In this document: in pieces, positions 56,517-64,000 of the stretch
How positions within the stretch are numbered: the first letter of the stretch is position 1
How the letters are laid out: each line of letters starts with the position of its first letter
Assembly: GCA_016720805.1 (NCBI GenBank)
Contig: JADKJZ010000007.1
Coordinates: 1-64,000, forward strand
Source of the DNA: Gemmatimonadota bacterium
Lineage (GTDB): Bacteria > Gemmatimonadota > Gemmatimonadetes > Gemmatimonadales > GWC2-71-9
Direction of reading: 5' to 3'
Length of the DNA stretch: 64,000 nt
Program-made: the position numbers and the translations under genes
The notes under the pieces: generated by a model
Database searches by the model: none
The model's input: the letters and a program-made list of their open reading frames with translations, nothing else
Told to the model about the DNA's origin: nothing

Positions 56517-57761
56517 GTGGACGTCGCCCGCGCCAAGCAGCCGAATACCACTCGACGCAACCGACTCATCGGCGGCGGCGTCATTGTGCTCGCCCTGATC
56601 ATCCTCGTGGCCCGGATGAAGCCCGCCGCCCCGACGGCAGAACGTCCCACGCTCTCGATCGATTCGGTCGTCTCCGGCGCCATGGTCCGCGAGGTGCGGT
56701 CGCCAGGATCGCTGGTTCCCGAACAGATCCGGTGGATCTCGGCCGTGGCCCCTGGCCGCGTCGAGAAGAAGCTCGTCCAGCCCGGCGAACGGGTCACCGC
56801 CGGAACGATCCTGATGGAGCTGAGCAATCCCGACGTCGAGATCCAGTTGCTGCAGGCGGAACGCCAGCTCACCGATGCCCAGTCGCAGCTGGTCTCGCTG
56901 CAGGTCACCCTCGAGACCCAGCGCCTGACCCAGGCCGGCGTGGTCGCGCAGACGCGGGCGGCCTACCTCGATGCCGTCCGCAATGCCGAAGCCAGCAAGT
57001 CGCTCATCGACCAACAGCTGATTTCCGTCTTCGATGCCGCCAAGGCGAAGGAACTCGCCGAGGACCTGACCGAGCGTCTCGGACTGGAGCGGCAGCGCCT
57101 CGCGATCTTCACCGACAACATCCCGGCCCAATTGGCCGTGCAGCGGGAACAGGTCGCCCGCCTCAAGGCCGTGGTCGAGTTCCAACGCTCGCTCGCGGGG
57201 GCGATGACGGTCCGGGCAGGCGCGGACGGCGTGCTCCAGGAGCTGCCGCTGGAAGTCGGCCAGTTCGCGACCAGCGGGACCACGATCGCCAAGGTCGTCC
57301 AGCCGGAACGGCTCAAGGCGGTGCTGCGCGTCCAGGAGAATCAGGCCCGGGACGTCGCCATCGGCCAGTCGGCGGTCATCGACACGCGCAACGGTTTGGT
57401 CCGTGGACGCGTCTCACGAATCGACCCCTCCTCCACCGGCGGGATGGTCTCGGTCGATGTCGCCCTCCTGGACTCGCTCCCCAAGGGCGCCCGACCGGAC
57501 CTGAGCATCGACGGCACCATCGAGATCGAGCGGCTCGGCAAGGTGCTGCACGTGGGCCGACCGACCTATGGCCAGGCCAACGCCACCATCGGCCTGTTCA
57601 AGCTCTCGGCGGATGGCAACGAGGCGACGCGAGTCCAGGTCAAGCTCGGCCGCACCTCGGCCAACGCCGTGGAGATCGTGTCGGGACTGCAGGCCGGTGA
57701 CCGGGTCATCCTGTCGGACATGTCGCGGTTCGACGCTGTCGATCGCGTGCGCGTGAAGTAA
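56517..57761 (+). CDS. HlyD/MacA-like membrane-fusion protein
   Basis: 414-residue periplasmic adaptor of an ABC efflux system. A single N-terminal helix (about 18-33, IGGGVIVLALIILVARM), a lipoyl-like half motif VAPGRVEKKLVQPGERVTAG, a long alpha-helical hairpin (about 105-215, with QAERQLTDAQSQLVSLQ), the second lipoyl half GVLQELPLEVGQFATSGT, then beta-barrel and membrane-proximal domains (VEIVSGLQAGDRVILSD). GTG start. First gene of an operon with two ATPases and an FtsX-type permease. Confidence 0.9.
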   Translation: MDVARAKQPNTTRRNRLIGGGVIVLALIILVARMKPAAPTAERPTLSIDSVVSGAMVREVRSPGSLVPEQIRWISAVAPGRVEKKLVQPGERVTAGTILMELSNPDVEIQLLQAERQLTDAQSQLVSLQVTLETQRLTQAGVVAQTRAAYLDAVRNAEASKSLIDQQLISVFDAAKAKELAEDLTERLGLERQRLAIFTDNIPAQLAVQREQVARLKAVVEFQRSLAGAMTVRAGADGVLQELPLEVGQFATSGTTIAKVVQPERLKAVLRVQENQARDVAIGQSAVIDTRNGLVRGRVSRIDPSSTGGMVSVDVALLDSLPKGARPDLSIDGTIEIERLGKVLHVGRPTYGQANATIGLFKLSADGNEATRVQVKLGRTSANAVEIVSGLQAGDRVILSDMSRFDAVDRVRVK

Positions 57762-57814
57762 CCCTGATTGCCTGAACGCCGTTTCCTGGACCATCGTCTC
57801 ACACCGGAGAGCCC

Positions 57815-58525
57815 ATGACGCCCCCTGCGCAACCCCTGATTCGCCTGGATGGACTCCAGAAGGTCTTCTATACCGACGAGGTCGAGACTCACGCCCTCTC
57901 CGAGGTCCACCTCGAGGTCCAGCGCGGCGAGTATGTGGCCATCTCGGGCCCATCGGGGTGTGGCAAGACGACGCTGCTGTCGTTGCTCGGGCTGCTCGAC
58001 ACGCCCACCGGCGGCGAATACTGGCTGGACGAGAAGCCGGTCGCCCAGCTCTCGCCGGCCGATCGGGCCCGGATCCGCAATCGCGAAATCGGCTTCATCT
58101 TCCAGGCGTTCAATCTCATCGGCGACCTCACCGTGTACGAGAACGTCGAGTTGCCGCTGACCTACCGCGGCATGGCACCGGCGGAACGGAAGGACCGCGT
58201 GATGTCGGCGCTCGAGCGCGTCGGGATGAGCCACCGCGTGCGGCACTATCCGGCCCAGCTCTCGGGCGGCCAGCAACAGCGCGTCGCGGTGGCGCGGGCG
58301 GTGGCCGGCGAGCCGCTGATCCTGCTGGCCGACGAACCCACGGGCAACCTCGACTCGACCAACGGTGAGGCCGTGATGCAACTGCTCCAGGAACTCCATC
58401 GCGGCGGCGCGACCATCATCATGGTGACCCACGACGCGCGCTACGAGAAGCACGCGGATCGGTCGATCCACCTCTTCGATGGTCGGGTCGTCGGCGACCA
58501 GGCCCTCGCCCTCACCAACGCGTAG
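57815..58525 (+). CDS. MacB/LolD-type ABC transporter ATPase
   Basis: 236-residue ABC ATPase. Walker A GPSGCGKT (45-52), Q-loop FIFQAFNLI, signature LSGGQQQRVAVARA, Walker B LLADEPTGNLDS with a normal D-loop Asp, and switch His in VTHDARY. The GNLD and NLIGDLTVYENVELP phrases are those of the MacB/LolD group that power FtsX-like mechanotransmission rather than substrate import. Lies between the adaptor and permease genes. Confidence 0.95.
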   Translation: MTPPAQPLIRLDGLQKVFYTDEVETHALSEVHLEVQRGEYVAISGPSGCGKTTLLSLLGLLDTPTGGEYWLDEKPVAQLSPADRARIRNREIGFIFQAFNLIGDLTVYENVELPLTYRGMAPAERKDRVMSALERVGMSHRVRHYPAQLSGGQQQRVAVARAVAGEPLILLADEPTGNLDSTNGEAVMQLLQELHRGGATIIMVTHDARYEKHADRSIHLFDGRVVGDQALALTNA

Positions 58526-58544
58526 CCGTCGGAGCACATCGACC

Positions 58545-61019
58545 ATGGGCCAGCTCGCGAACAACCTCCGCTACGCGGTGCGCACGCTGCGGCGCAGTCC
58601 TGGCTTCGCGCTGGTCGCCATTCTCACGCTCGGCCTCGGCATCGGGGCGAACACGGCGATCTTCTCGGTGATCAACGCGGTGGTGTTGCGTCCGTTGCCA
58701 TTCGATCAGCCCGAGCGTCTGGTGACGATGGCCCACTATTACGCCTCGATCAACCTCGTTGCGGGTGTCTCCGCGCCCGGTGTCGTCGAGTACCAGAAGC
58801 AGACGAACACCTTCAGTGCCGTCTCCGCGGTCACGGGGTGGGCGCCCACGCTCACCGGCAATGGCGAGGCGACGCGCCTGCAGGCCCTTCGGGTCGTGGG
58901 GGAGTACTTCGCCACCTATGGTGTCCCGGCAGCACTCGGGCGGGGGCTCCGCGCGGACGAATCGGTGGCCGGCGCGGATCACGTCGTGGTGCTGAGCGAT
59001 CAGTTCTGGCGGAGGGAACGGGGCGCCGATCCCGCGGTGGTCGGGCAGCACCTGCTCCTCAACGGCGAGAGTTACGAGATCGTCGGCGTCATGCCGCCCT
59101 CGTTCACCTCGATGCTGAACCGGACGATCGATCTCTGGGCGCCGCTGGTCCTCTCGCCCGGCGCACTCGCCGGCTCGTTCGGCAACGAATTCATGGGGCT
59201 GACCGCCCGGCTCAAGCCCGGGGTGGCGCTGGCCACCGCGCAAGCCGACATGCACGCCCTGGCGGCCCGCCTGAAGGCCGACCGGCCCGACGCGCTCTCG
59301 TCGGATTGGGACCTCGCGGTGGCACCACTCCGCGATCAGGTCACGTCCGCGGGAATGCGCCGCGCCATGCTGGTCCTGCTCGGCGCCGTGGGGCTGGTCC
59401 TCCTGATCGCCTGTGCCAACGTGGCCAATCTGCAACTGGCCCGTGCCGCGTCGCGGTCGCGCGAGATTGCCGTGCGCGTGGCACTCGGCGCCTCTCCGCG
59501 GGACCTGGTGGCCCAGCTCCTCACCGAGAGCATGGTGCTCGCGTTGGCGGGCGGCGTGGTCGGCGTGCTGATCGCGCTCTGGGGCGTCCCGGCGCTCATG
59601 TCGTTGAATCAGAGCAACCTCCCCCCTGCGGCCACGATCAGCCTCGATGCCCGCGTGCTGCTCTTTACCCTCGGACTCACGCTCCTCACCGGAGTCCTGT
59701 TCGGCTTGACCCCCGCGCTGAAGGCTTCGCGCACCGTGCTGCATGACGCCCTGAAGGAGGGTGGGCGCGGGGCCGCGGGCGACCGAAGCGGGCTCGCGTT
59801 GCGTCGCGGGCTGGTGATCGGCACCGTCGCCATCGCCCTGACCCTGCTGGTTGGAGCCGGCCTGCTCGCGCGCTCCTTCCGTCACCTCCTCGAGGTAGAT
59901 CCGGGATTCCGGCCGGACCATCTGCTCGCTTTCAACATCGCCCTCCCAACGGCGAAGTATCCCACCGACACCCTGCGGCTCGGCTTCTTCGAGCGCGCCA
60001 CCGCCGGAGTCGCCGAGCTGCCGGGCGTCACCTCCGTCGGGGCAACGTCGGTGCTCCCGTTCACCAACAACGGCAGCACGTCGTCGTTCACCGTCGAGGG
60101 CCACGTGGTGCCGCCGAACGGCAGCGGACCCTGGGGTGACTATCGGGTGGTGACGCCGCAGTACCTCGCCACCATCGGGGCGCCGCTGAAGGAAGGGCGA
60201 TTCTTCACGGCGCAGGATCGCGTTGGCAGTCAGGAGGTGGTGATCGTCGACGAGGAACTGGCGGCCACCTTCTGGCCCGGCGCGAGCGCTCTCGGCAAGC
60301 GCATCAACTACGGCAATGTCTCCGCCGATGACCCGACGCCGCAGTGGCTGACCATCGTCGGCGTGGTGGGGCACACGATGCACGAGGGACTCGACGGACA
60401 GAAACGAGTGCAGGTGTATCGTCCGTTGGCGCAGGACGGTGGCGGCGCGATGGCGTTCGTCGTGCGAACCGTTGCCGATCCCCTCACCGCCGTGGCTGGT
60501 GTCCGCGAGACGCTGCGCGGCATTGATCCTGACGTGGCGATTGCGAACGTCAACACCATGGAGGCGCTGGTCTCGAACACCACCGGGCCGCGCCGCTTCT
60601 CGATGGTCCTGCTCAGCGTCTTCTCCCTCCTGGCGGCGGGCCTCGCCGCCCTCGGCCTCTACGGCGTGATGGCCTACACGGTGGCCCAACGCACCAAGGA
60701 GCTCGGCGTGCGGCTGGCCCTCGGGGCCAGCCCGGGCGACCTCCGCCAGATGGTGATGCGCCAGGGAATGCGGCTCGCACTCGCGGGCGTTGCCATCGGC
60801 CTGGTGGCCGCCTTCCTGATGACGATGCTGCTCCGCGCGATGGATGCGGGGACCGCGCTGAGCGCGGCCGACCGATTGCTCTTCGGCGTCTCGCCGCAGG
60901 ACCCCGTCACGTTTGTTGCCATTCCCCTGCTGCTGGTGGCCGTGGCGATGCTCGCCTCGTGGTTGCCGGCCCGCCGAGCGACCCGTCTCGACCCGGTCGA
61001 GGCCCTGCGTGGGGAATGA
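58545..61019 (+). CDS. FtsX/MacB-like ABC permease with duplicated module (ADOP architecture)
   Basis: 824-residue permease with two MacB_PCD-FtsX modules, like the ADOP proteins at 43353 and 53235. It begins directly at the first membrane helix (LRYAVRTLRRSPGFALVAIL) and lacks the 70-80-residue N-terminal helical segment of the PadR-linked copies. Hallmark loops: CANVANLQLARAASRSREIA and VAQRTKELGVRLALGASPGD; C-terminal RATRLDPVEALRGE. It is flanked by two ATPase genes and so is not an orphan. Start at 58545 from the domain boundary. Confidence 0.92.
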   Translation: MGQLANNLRYAVRTLRRSPGFALVAILTLGLGIGANTAIFSVINAVVLRPLPFDQPERLVTMAHYYASINLVAGVSAPGVVEYQKQTNTFSAVSAVTGWAPTLTGNGEATRLQALRVVGEYFATYGVPAALGRGLRADESVAGADHVVVLSDQFWRRERGADPAVVGQHLLLNGESYEIVGVMPPSFTSMLNRTIDLWAPLVLSPGALAGSFGNEFMGLTARLKPGVALATAQADMHALAARLKADRPDALSSDWDLAVAPLRDQVTSAGMRRAMLVLLGAVGLVLLIACANVANLQLARAASRSREIAVRVALGASPRDLVAQLLTESMVLALAGGVVGVLIALWGVPALMSLNQSNLPPAATISLDARVLLFTLGLTLLTGVLFGLTPALKASRTVLHDALKEGGRGAAGDRSGLALRRGLVIGTVAIALTLLVGAGLLARSFRHLLEVDPGFRPDHLLAFNIALPTAKYPTDTLRLGFFERATAGVAELPGVTSVGATSVLPFTNNGSTSSFTVEGHVVPPNGSGPWGDYRVVTPQYLATIGAPLKEGRFFTAQDRVGSQEVVIVDEELAATFWPGASALGKRINYGNVSADDPTPQWLTIVGVVGHTMHEGLDGQKRVQVYRPLAQDGGGAMAFVVRTVADPLTAVAGVRETLRGIDPDVAIANVNTMEALVSNTTGPRRFSMVLLSVFSLLAAGLAALGLYGVMAYTVAQRTKELGVRLALGASPGDLRQMVMRQGMRLALAGVAIGLVAAFLMTMLLRAMDAGTALSAADRLLFGVSPQDPVTFVAIPLLLVAVAMLASWLPARRATRLDPVEALRGE

Positions 61020-61028
61020 GGTGACGCG

Positions 61029-61694
61029 ATGATCCGCCTTGTCGCCCTCGAGAAGTCGCTCCCGACGCGACCCTCCCCGACCTTCCTACTTCGGCAGCTG
61101 ACCCTGTCGATCGCGGCCGGCGAATTTGTCAGCATCATGGGACCGTCCGGCGCCGGGAAGTCGACCTTGCTCTCCATCCTTGGCCTGCTCGATGGCGACT
61201 TCACTGGCGAGTACTGGCTCGGGGAACAACCGGTCCACGCCTTGTCACCGAAGGCTCGCGGCGTCCTGGCCCGCACCGCGATCGGGTTCGTCTTCCAGCA
61301 GTATCACCTGATCGACGACCTCACCGTCGCGGAGAACCTTGACGTCCCGCTCAGCTATCGGAACGTTCCGGCGAGGGAACGCCAGGCCATCGTGGCCGAC
61401 ACCTTGGACCGCTTCCAGATGGTGGGCAAGAAGGACCTCTACCCATCGCAGCTCTCCGGCGGTCAGCAGCAATTGGTCGGGGTGGCGCGCGCCGTCATCG
61501 CCAAACCCAGGCTGCTGCTGGCCGACGAGCCGACCGGGAACCTGCACTCCGAGCAGGGTCGCGACATCATGGCCCTCTTTCAGGCGCTCCACCGCGACGG
61601 CACGACGATCATCCAGGTGACGCACTCGGCGGAGAATGCTGCGTACGGCACCCGGGTCATTCGCCTGAAGGATGGCTGGCTGGCGACGGAGTAG
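61029..61694 (+). CDS. Second ABC transporter ATPase, D-loop Asp replaced by His
   Basis: 221-residue ABC ATPase. Walker A GPSGAGKS, Q-loop FVFQQYHLIDDLTVAEN, signature LSGGQQQLVGVARA, Walker B LLADEPTGNLHS, switch His in VTHSAEN. The D-loop has His (NLHS) where the partner ATPase at 57815 has Asp (NLDS), and the signature continues QLVG rather than QRVA. Such changes are seen in some MacB-type ATPases of Acidobacteriota. It may form an asymmetric heterodimer with the first ATPase. Lies 9 bases after the permease gene and 10 before the regulator. Confidence 0.92.
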   Translation: MIRLVALEKSLPTRPSPTFLLRQLTLSIAAGEFVSIMGPSGAGKSTLLSILGLLDGDFTGEYWLGEQPVHALSPKARGVLARTAIGFVFQQYHLIDDLTVAENLDVPLSYRNVPARERQAIVADTLDRFQMVGKKDLYPSQLSGGQQQLVGVARAVIAKPRLLLADEPTGNLHSEQGRDIMALFQALHRDGTTIIQVTHSAENAAYGTRVIRLKDGWLATE

Positions 61695-61704
61695 ATTCCC
61701 TCCC

Positions 61705-63066
61705 ATGCCCCTCCCCTCTCCCCGCATCCTGATCGCTGACGACCAGGCCGACATTCTCCAGGCACTCCGACTCCTGCTTCGGCAAGAGGGATTCACGGTC
61801 GACAGCGCCTCCTCGCCCGCCGCGGTGCTCGCGGCGCTGGAACGGGGAGAGTTCGACGTCCTCCTGATGGACCTCAATTACACCCGGGATACGACTTCGG
61901 GCCGGGAAGGGCTCGACGTGCTGACGCAGATTCGTCAGCTCGACGCCACCCTCCCTGTCGTCGTCATGACCGCATTCGGGAGCGTGGAGGGTGCCGTGGA
62001 GGCGATGCGGCATGGAGCCCGCGATTACGTCGAGAAGCCCTGGGACAACCAGCGACTCGTCGCATTGCTCCGGACGCAGGTCGAACTCGGCTCCGCGCTC
62101 CGACGCGGCCAACGGCTCGAGGGCGAGAACGCCCTGCTGCGTGGCGATGGCACCCCTGACCTCGTCGCCGAGTCGCCGGCGATGCGCGCCGTCGCGAAAC
62201 TGATGGCGCGCGTGGCGCCCTCGGATGCCAATGCGCTGATCCTTGGCGAGCATGGGGTCGGCAAGGAAATCGCGGCGCGCTGGCTGCACCTCGCCAGTCA
62301 GCGGGCCGCGCGACCCATGATCACTGTCAACGTCGGTGGCCTCTCCGAGGGTGTCTTCGAGAGCGAACTCTTCGGCCACCTGAAGGGGGCCTTCACCGAT
62401 GCGAAGAGCGACCGGATCGGACGCTTCGAACTCGCCGATCGCAGCACGCTCTTCCTCGATGAAATCGCCAACATCACGCCGAGTCAGCAGGCGAAGCTGC
62501 TCCGGGTCCTGAACACCGGAGAATTCGAGCGGGTCGGCTCGTCGCGGACCAGGACCGTCTCCACGCGCGTGTTCAGTGCGACGAACGCCGATCTGCCGAC
62601 CGAGGTCAGCAGCGGGCGCTTTCGCGAAGACCTGCTGTATCGCCTGAACACCGTCGAGATCCGGATTCCCGCCCTGCGCGATCGCCGCGAGGACATTCCG
62701 CCGCTCTCGGCCCATTTCCTGGCTCGGCATGCGACACACTATCGCAAGCCGATCGGCGGCTTTGCCCCGGACGCGATGGCCGCGATGCTCAACTACGGGT
62801 GGCCCGGCAACATCCGCGAACTGGACCACGCCATCGAACGGGCGGTACTGCTCGCCGATGGCACCACGATCGGCACCGCCGACCTGGGGCTCAACGCCGC
62901 CGCCGCGGGCAGCAGCCAGCTCGACCAGATGACACTCGAGCAGGTCGAGCAGCTCCTGGTCCAGAAGGCGCTCGCGCGGACCGGCCACAACGTCACCGAA
63001 GCAGCCAAGGCGCTCGGACTCAGCCGAAGCGCGATGTACCGTCGGCTGGAGCGGTACGGACTGTAG
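61705..63066 (+). CDS. NtrC-family sigma-54-type response regulator with GAFTDA variant
   Basis: 453-residue response regulator: receiver domain 1-125 with acidic pair Asp12-Asp13, phosphoacceptor Asp56 and Lys111; AAA+ domain about 155-385 with Walker A GEHGVGKE (181-188), Walker B LFLDEI; Fis-type DNA-binding helix-turn-helix at the end (VTEAAKALGLSRSAMYRRLE). The sigma-54 contact loop reads GAFTDA (228-233) rather than GAFTGA. Such variants are common in this phylum-level neighbourhood and may or may not be compatible with sigma-54 contact. ATG at 61705 preferred over 61672. Confidence 0.92.
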   Translation: MPLPSPRILIADDQADILQALRLLLRQEGFTVDSASSPAAVLAALERGEFDVLLMDLNYTRDTTSGREGLDVLTQIRQLDATLPVVVMTAFGSVEGAVEAMRHGARDYVEKPWDNQRLVALLRTQVELGSALRRGQRLEGENALLRGDGTPDLVAESPAMRAVAKLMARVAPSDANALILGEHGVGKEIAARWLHLASQRAARPMITVNVGGLSEGVFESELFGHLKGAFTDAKSDRIGRFELADRSTLFLDEIANITPSQQAKLLRVLNTGEFERVGSSRTRTVSTRVFSATNADLPTEVSSGRFREDLLYRLNTVEIRIPALRDRREDIPPLSAHFLARHATHYRKPIGGFAPDAMAAMLNYGWPGNIRELDHAIERAVLLADGTTIGTADLGLNAAAAGSSQLDQMTLEQVEQLLVQKALARTGHNVTEAAKALGLSRSAMYRRLERYGL

Positions 63067-63069
63067 CGC

Positions 63070-64000
63070 ATGGCCTCGCAACCGTGGCGACTCGTGGGGG
63101 TGGCGGCGCTCGCAGCGCTTCCCGCGGTAGGTATCGCGCTGATCCTGCTCTGGACGGAGCCCGGCAGCCTGGCGTTCCGGTGGACGGCGACGATCGCGAT
63201 CCTTGCCTCGCTCGGACTGGGTCTTTCGGCGCTGCACTCGGCGGTCGTCCGACCCTTGCAGACGATCGCGAATCTCCTCGCCGCGATGCGCGAGGGTGAC
63301 TTCTCGCACCGGGCGCGGTCGCTCGACCCGCAGGACGACCTCGGCCTCCTGTACGCCGAGACCAATGCCCTGGCCGACATGCTCCGGGGGCAACGGCTCG
63401 GGGTCATCGAGGCGACGGCCCTGCTCCAGACGGTCATGGCGGAGATCGACGCCGCGGTCTTCACCTTCGAGGACGAATCGGGCCGCCTCGTCTTTGCCAA
63501 TCCGGGTGGTGCCCGTCTGCTCGACGAACCCGCCGAACGCCTGGTCGGACGGCACGCGGCGGACCTCGGGCTGGCGGACTGCTTCGATGGCGAGACGCCT
63601 CGTGTCCTCGAACAACGGGGCGCGTACGCCAACCGGTGGGAGCTGCGTCGGAGCAGCTTCCGGCAGGACGGCCGCGCGCACACGCTTGTCCTGCTCACCG
63701 ACGTGCGCCGAGCGCTCCAGGTCGAGGAGCGTGAGGCGTGGCAACGGCTCATCCGGGTGCTGTCACACGAGATCAACAACTCGCTGGCGCCGATCCGCAG
63801 CTTCGCCGGGTCGCTCCGAAGTCTGGTCGATCGGTCACCACGAGGCGATGCGAGTGACGCCGACCTCCGTGAGGGGCTCGGCGTGATCGAACAGCGGGCC
63901 GAGTCACTGGGGCGGTTCATCGCGGCCTATGCGCGACTCGCTCGGCTCCCGCGGCCCGTGCTGGCACCGATGCAACTCGGGGATTGGGTGCGCCGGGTCG
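63070..64000 (+). CDS. NtrY-like sensor histidine kinase, cut by the window edge
   Basis: First 310 residues of a sensor kinase; the 3' end lies outside the window. Two membrane helices (about 9-27 and 39-58) with only a short loop between them, then a HAMP-like segment (VVRPLQTIANLLAAMREGDF), a PAS domain (about 115-215, AAVFTFEDESGRLVFANPGG) and the phosphoacceptor box RVLSHEINNSLAPIRSF with His233. The catalytic ATPase domain is missing only because of the cut. Starts 4 bases after the regulator, so both are a two-component system of the efflux operon. Confidence 0.9.
   Translation, partial: MASQPWRLVGVAALAALPAVGIALILLWTEPGSLAFRWTATIAILASLGLGLSALHSAVVRPLQTIANLLAAMREGDFSHRARSLDPQDDLGLLYAETNALADMLRGQRLGVIEATALLQTVMAEIDAAVFTFEDESGRLVFANPGGARLLDEPAERLVGRHAADLGLADCFDGETPRVLEQRGAYANRWELRRSSFRQDGRAHTLVLLTDVRRALQVEEREAWQRLIRVLSHEINNSLAPIRSFAGSLRSLVDRSPRGDASDADLREGLGVIEQRAESLGRFIAAYARLARLPRPVLAPMQLGDWVRRV

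Noticed and set aside
1..64000. CRISPR arrays, prophage, transposases, integrase, rRNA or tRNA genes
   Set aside because: I looked for regular repeats, recombinase or capsid motifs and RNA gene signatures on both strands and saw none. Tandem repeats of CRISPR type are absent.

Overview
This is a GC-rich bacterial chromosome segment, most likely from a member of the Gemmatimonadota or a close relative. That is inference from gene content: many secreted six-bladed beta-propeller proteins carrying the GxGPGEF/Y signature, PadR regulators paired with ADOP-type FtsX/MacB permeases, a GLPGLI protein next to a TonB-dependent receptor, and many overlapping start/stop codons. No rRNA, tRNA, CRISPR array, prophage or transposase was seen.

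Layout. 1-9.4 kb: small secreted and membrane proteins, two beta-propellers, an ArsR/SRPBCC pair, and a GH78 rhamnosidase fused in frame to a DUF2721 membrane protein. 9.4-13.2 kb: rsgA and two divergently transcribed beta-propellers. 13.3-16.2 kb: a tightly overlapping four-gene operon (membrane protein, winged-helix regulator, UppS-like prenyltransferase, polytopic membrane protein) behind an AT-rich dyad. 16.3-21.5 kb: carbohydrate genes (TAT-exported putative glycosidase, TAT-exported GH127, DUF1080 protein). 21.5-26.2 kb: an exported amidase/M1/M24 hydrolase operon. 26.3-30.8 kb: a beta-propeller, a TonB-C lipoprotein, a PhzF protein, a Gdx/SugE exporter with an occluding hairpin, and an acetyltransferase.

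30.9-32.4 kb is the most unusual part: two integron-type gene cassettes (higBA, then a four-helix membrane protein), each ending in a recognisable attC site. A third, incomplete cassette-like ORF follows, and no integrase is present in the window. 32.5-39.0 kb: a GH89 alpha-N-acetylglucosaminidase and a run of small overlapping genes (YjbR-like, VOC, GNAT, DUF3995, secreted proteins). 39.2-46.1 kb: GLPGLI plus TonB receptor, then a PadR-ADOP unit bracketed by two terminators with identical stems. 46.1-56.3 kb: an S15 peptidase, beta-propellers and propeller fragments, an AraC regulator, KOW and DUF2164 small proteins, and a second PadR-ADOP unit on the minus strand. 56.5-64 kb: an ABC efflux operon (HlyD-like adaptor, two ATPases, one permease) ending in an NtrC-family regulator and a histidine kinase cut by the window edge.

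How the genes fit together: the window suggests a heterotrophic lifestyle using plant or microbial glycans (rhamnose, arabinofuranose, GlcNAc) and peptides through exported hydrolases, with a TonB-linked outer membrane and several regulated MacB-like systems. At least five, possibly six, genes are interrupted by single-nucleotide shifts, mostly at C/G runs. This looks more like indel error in the assembly than real gene decay, so those genes are probably intact in the organism.
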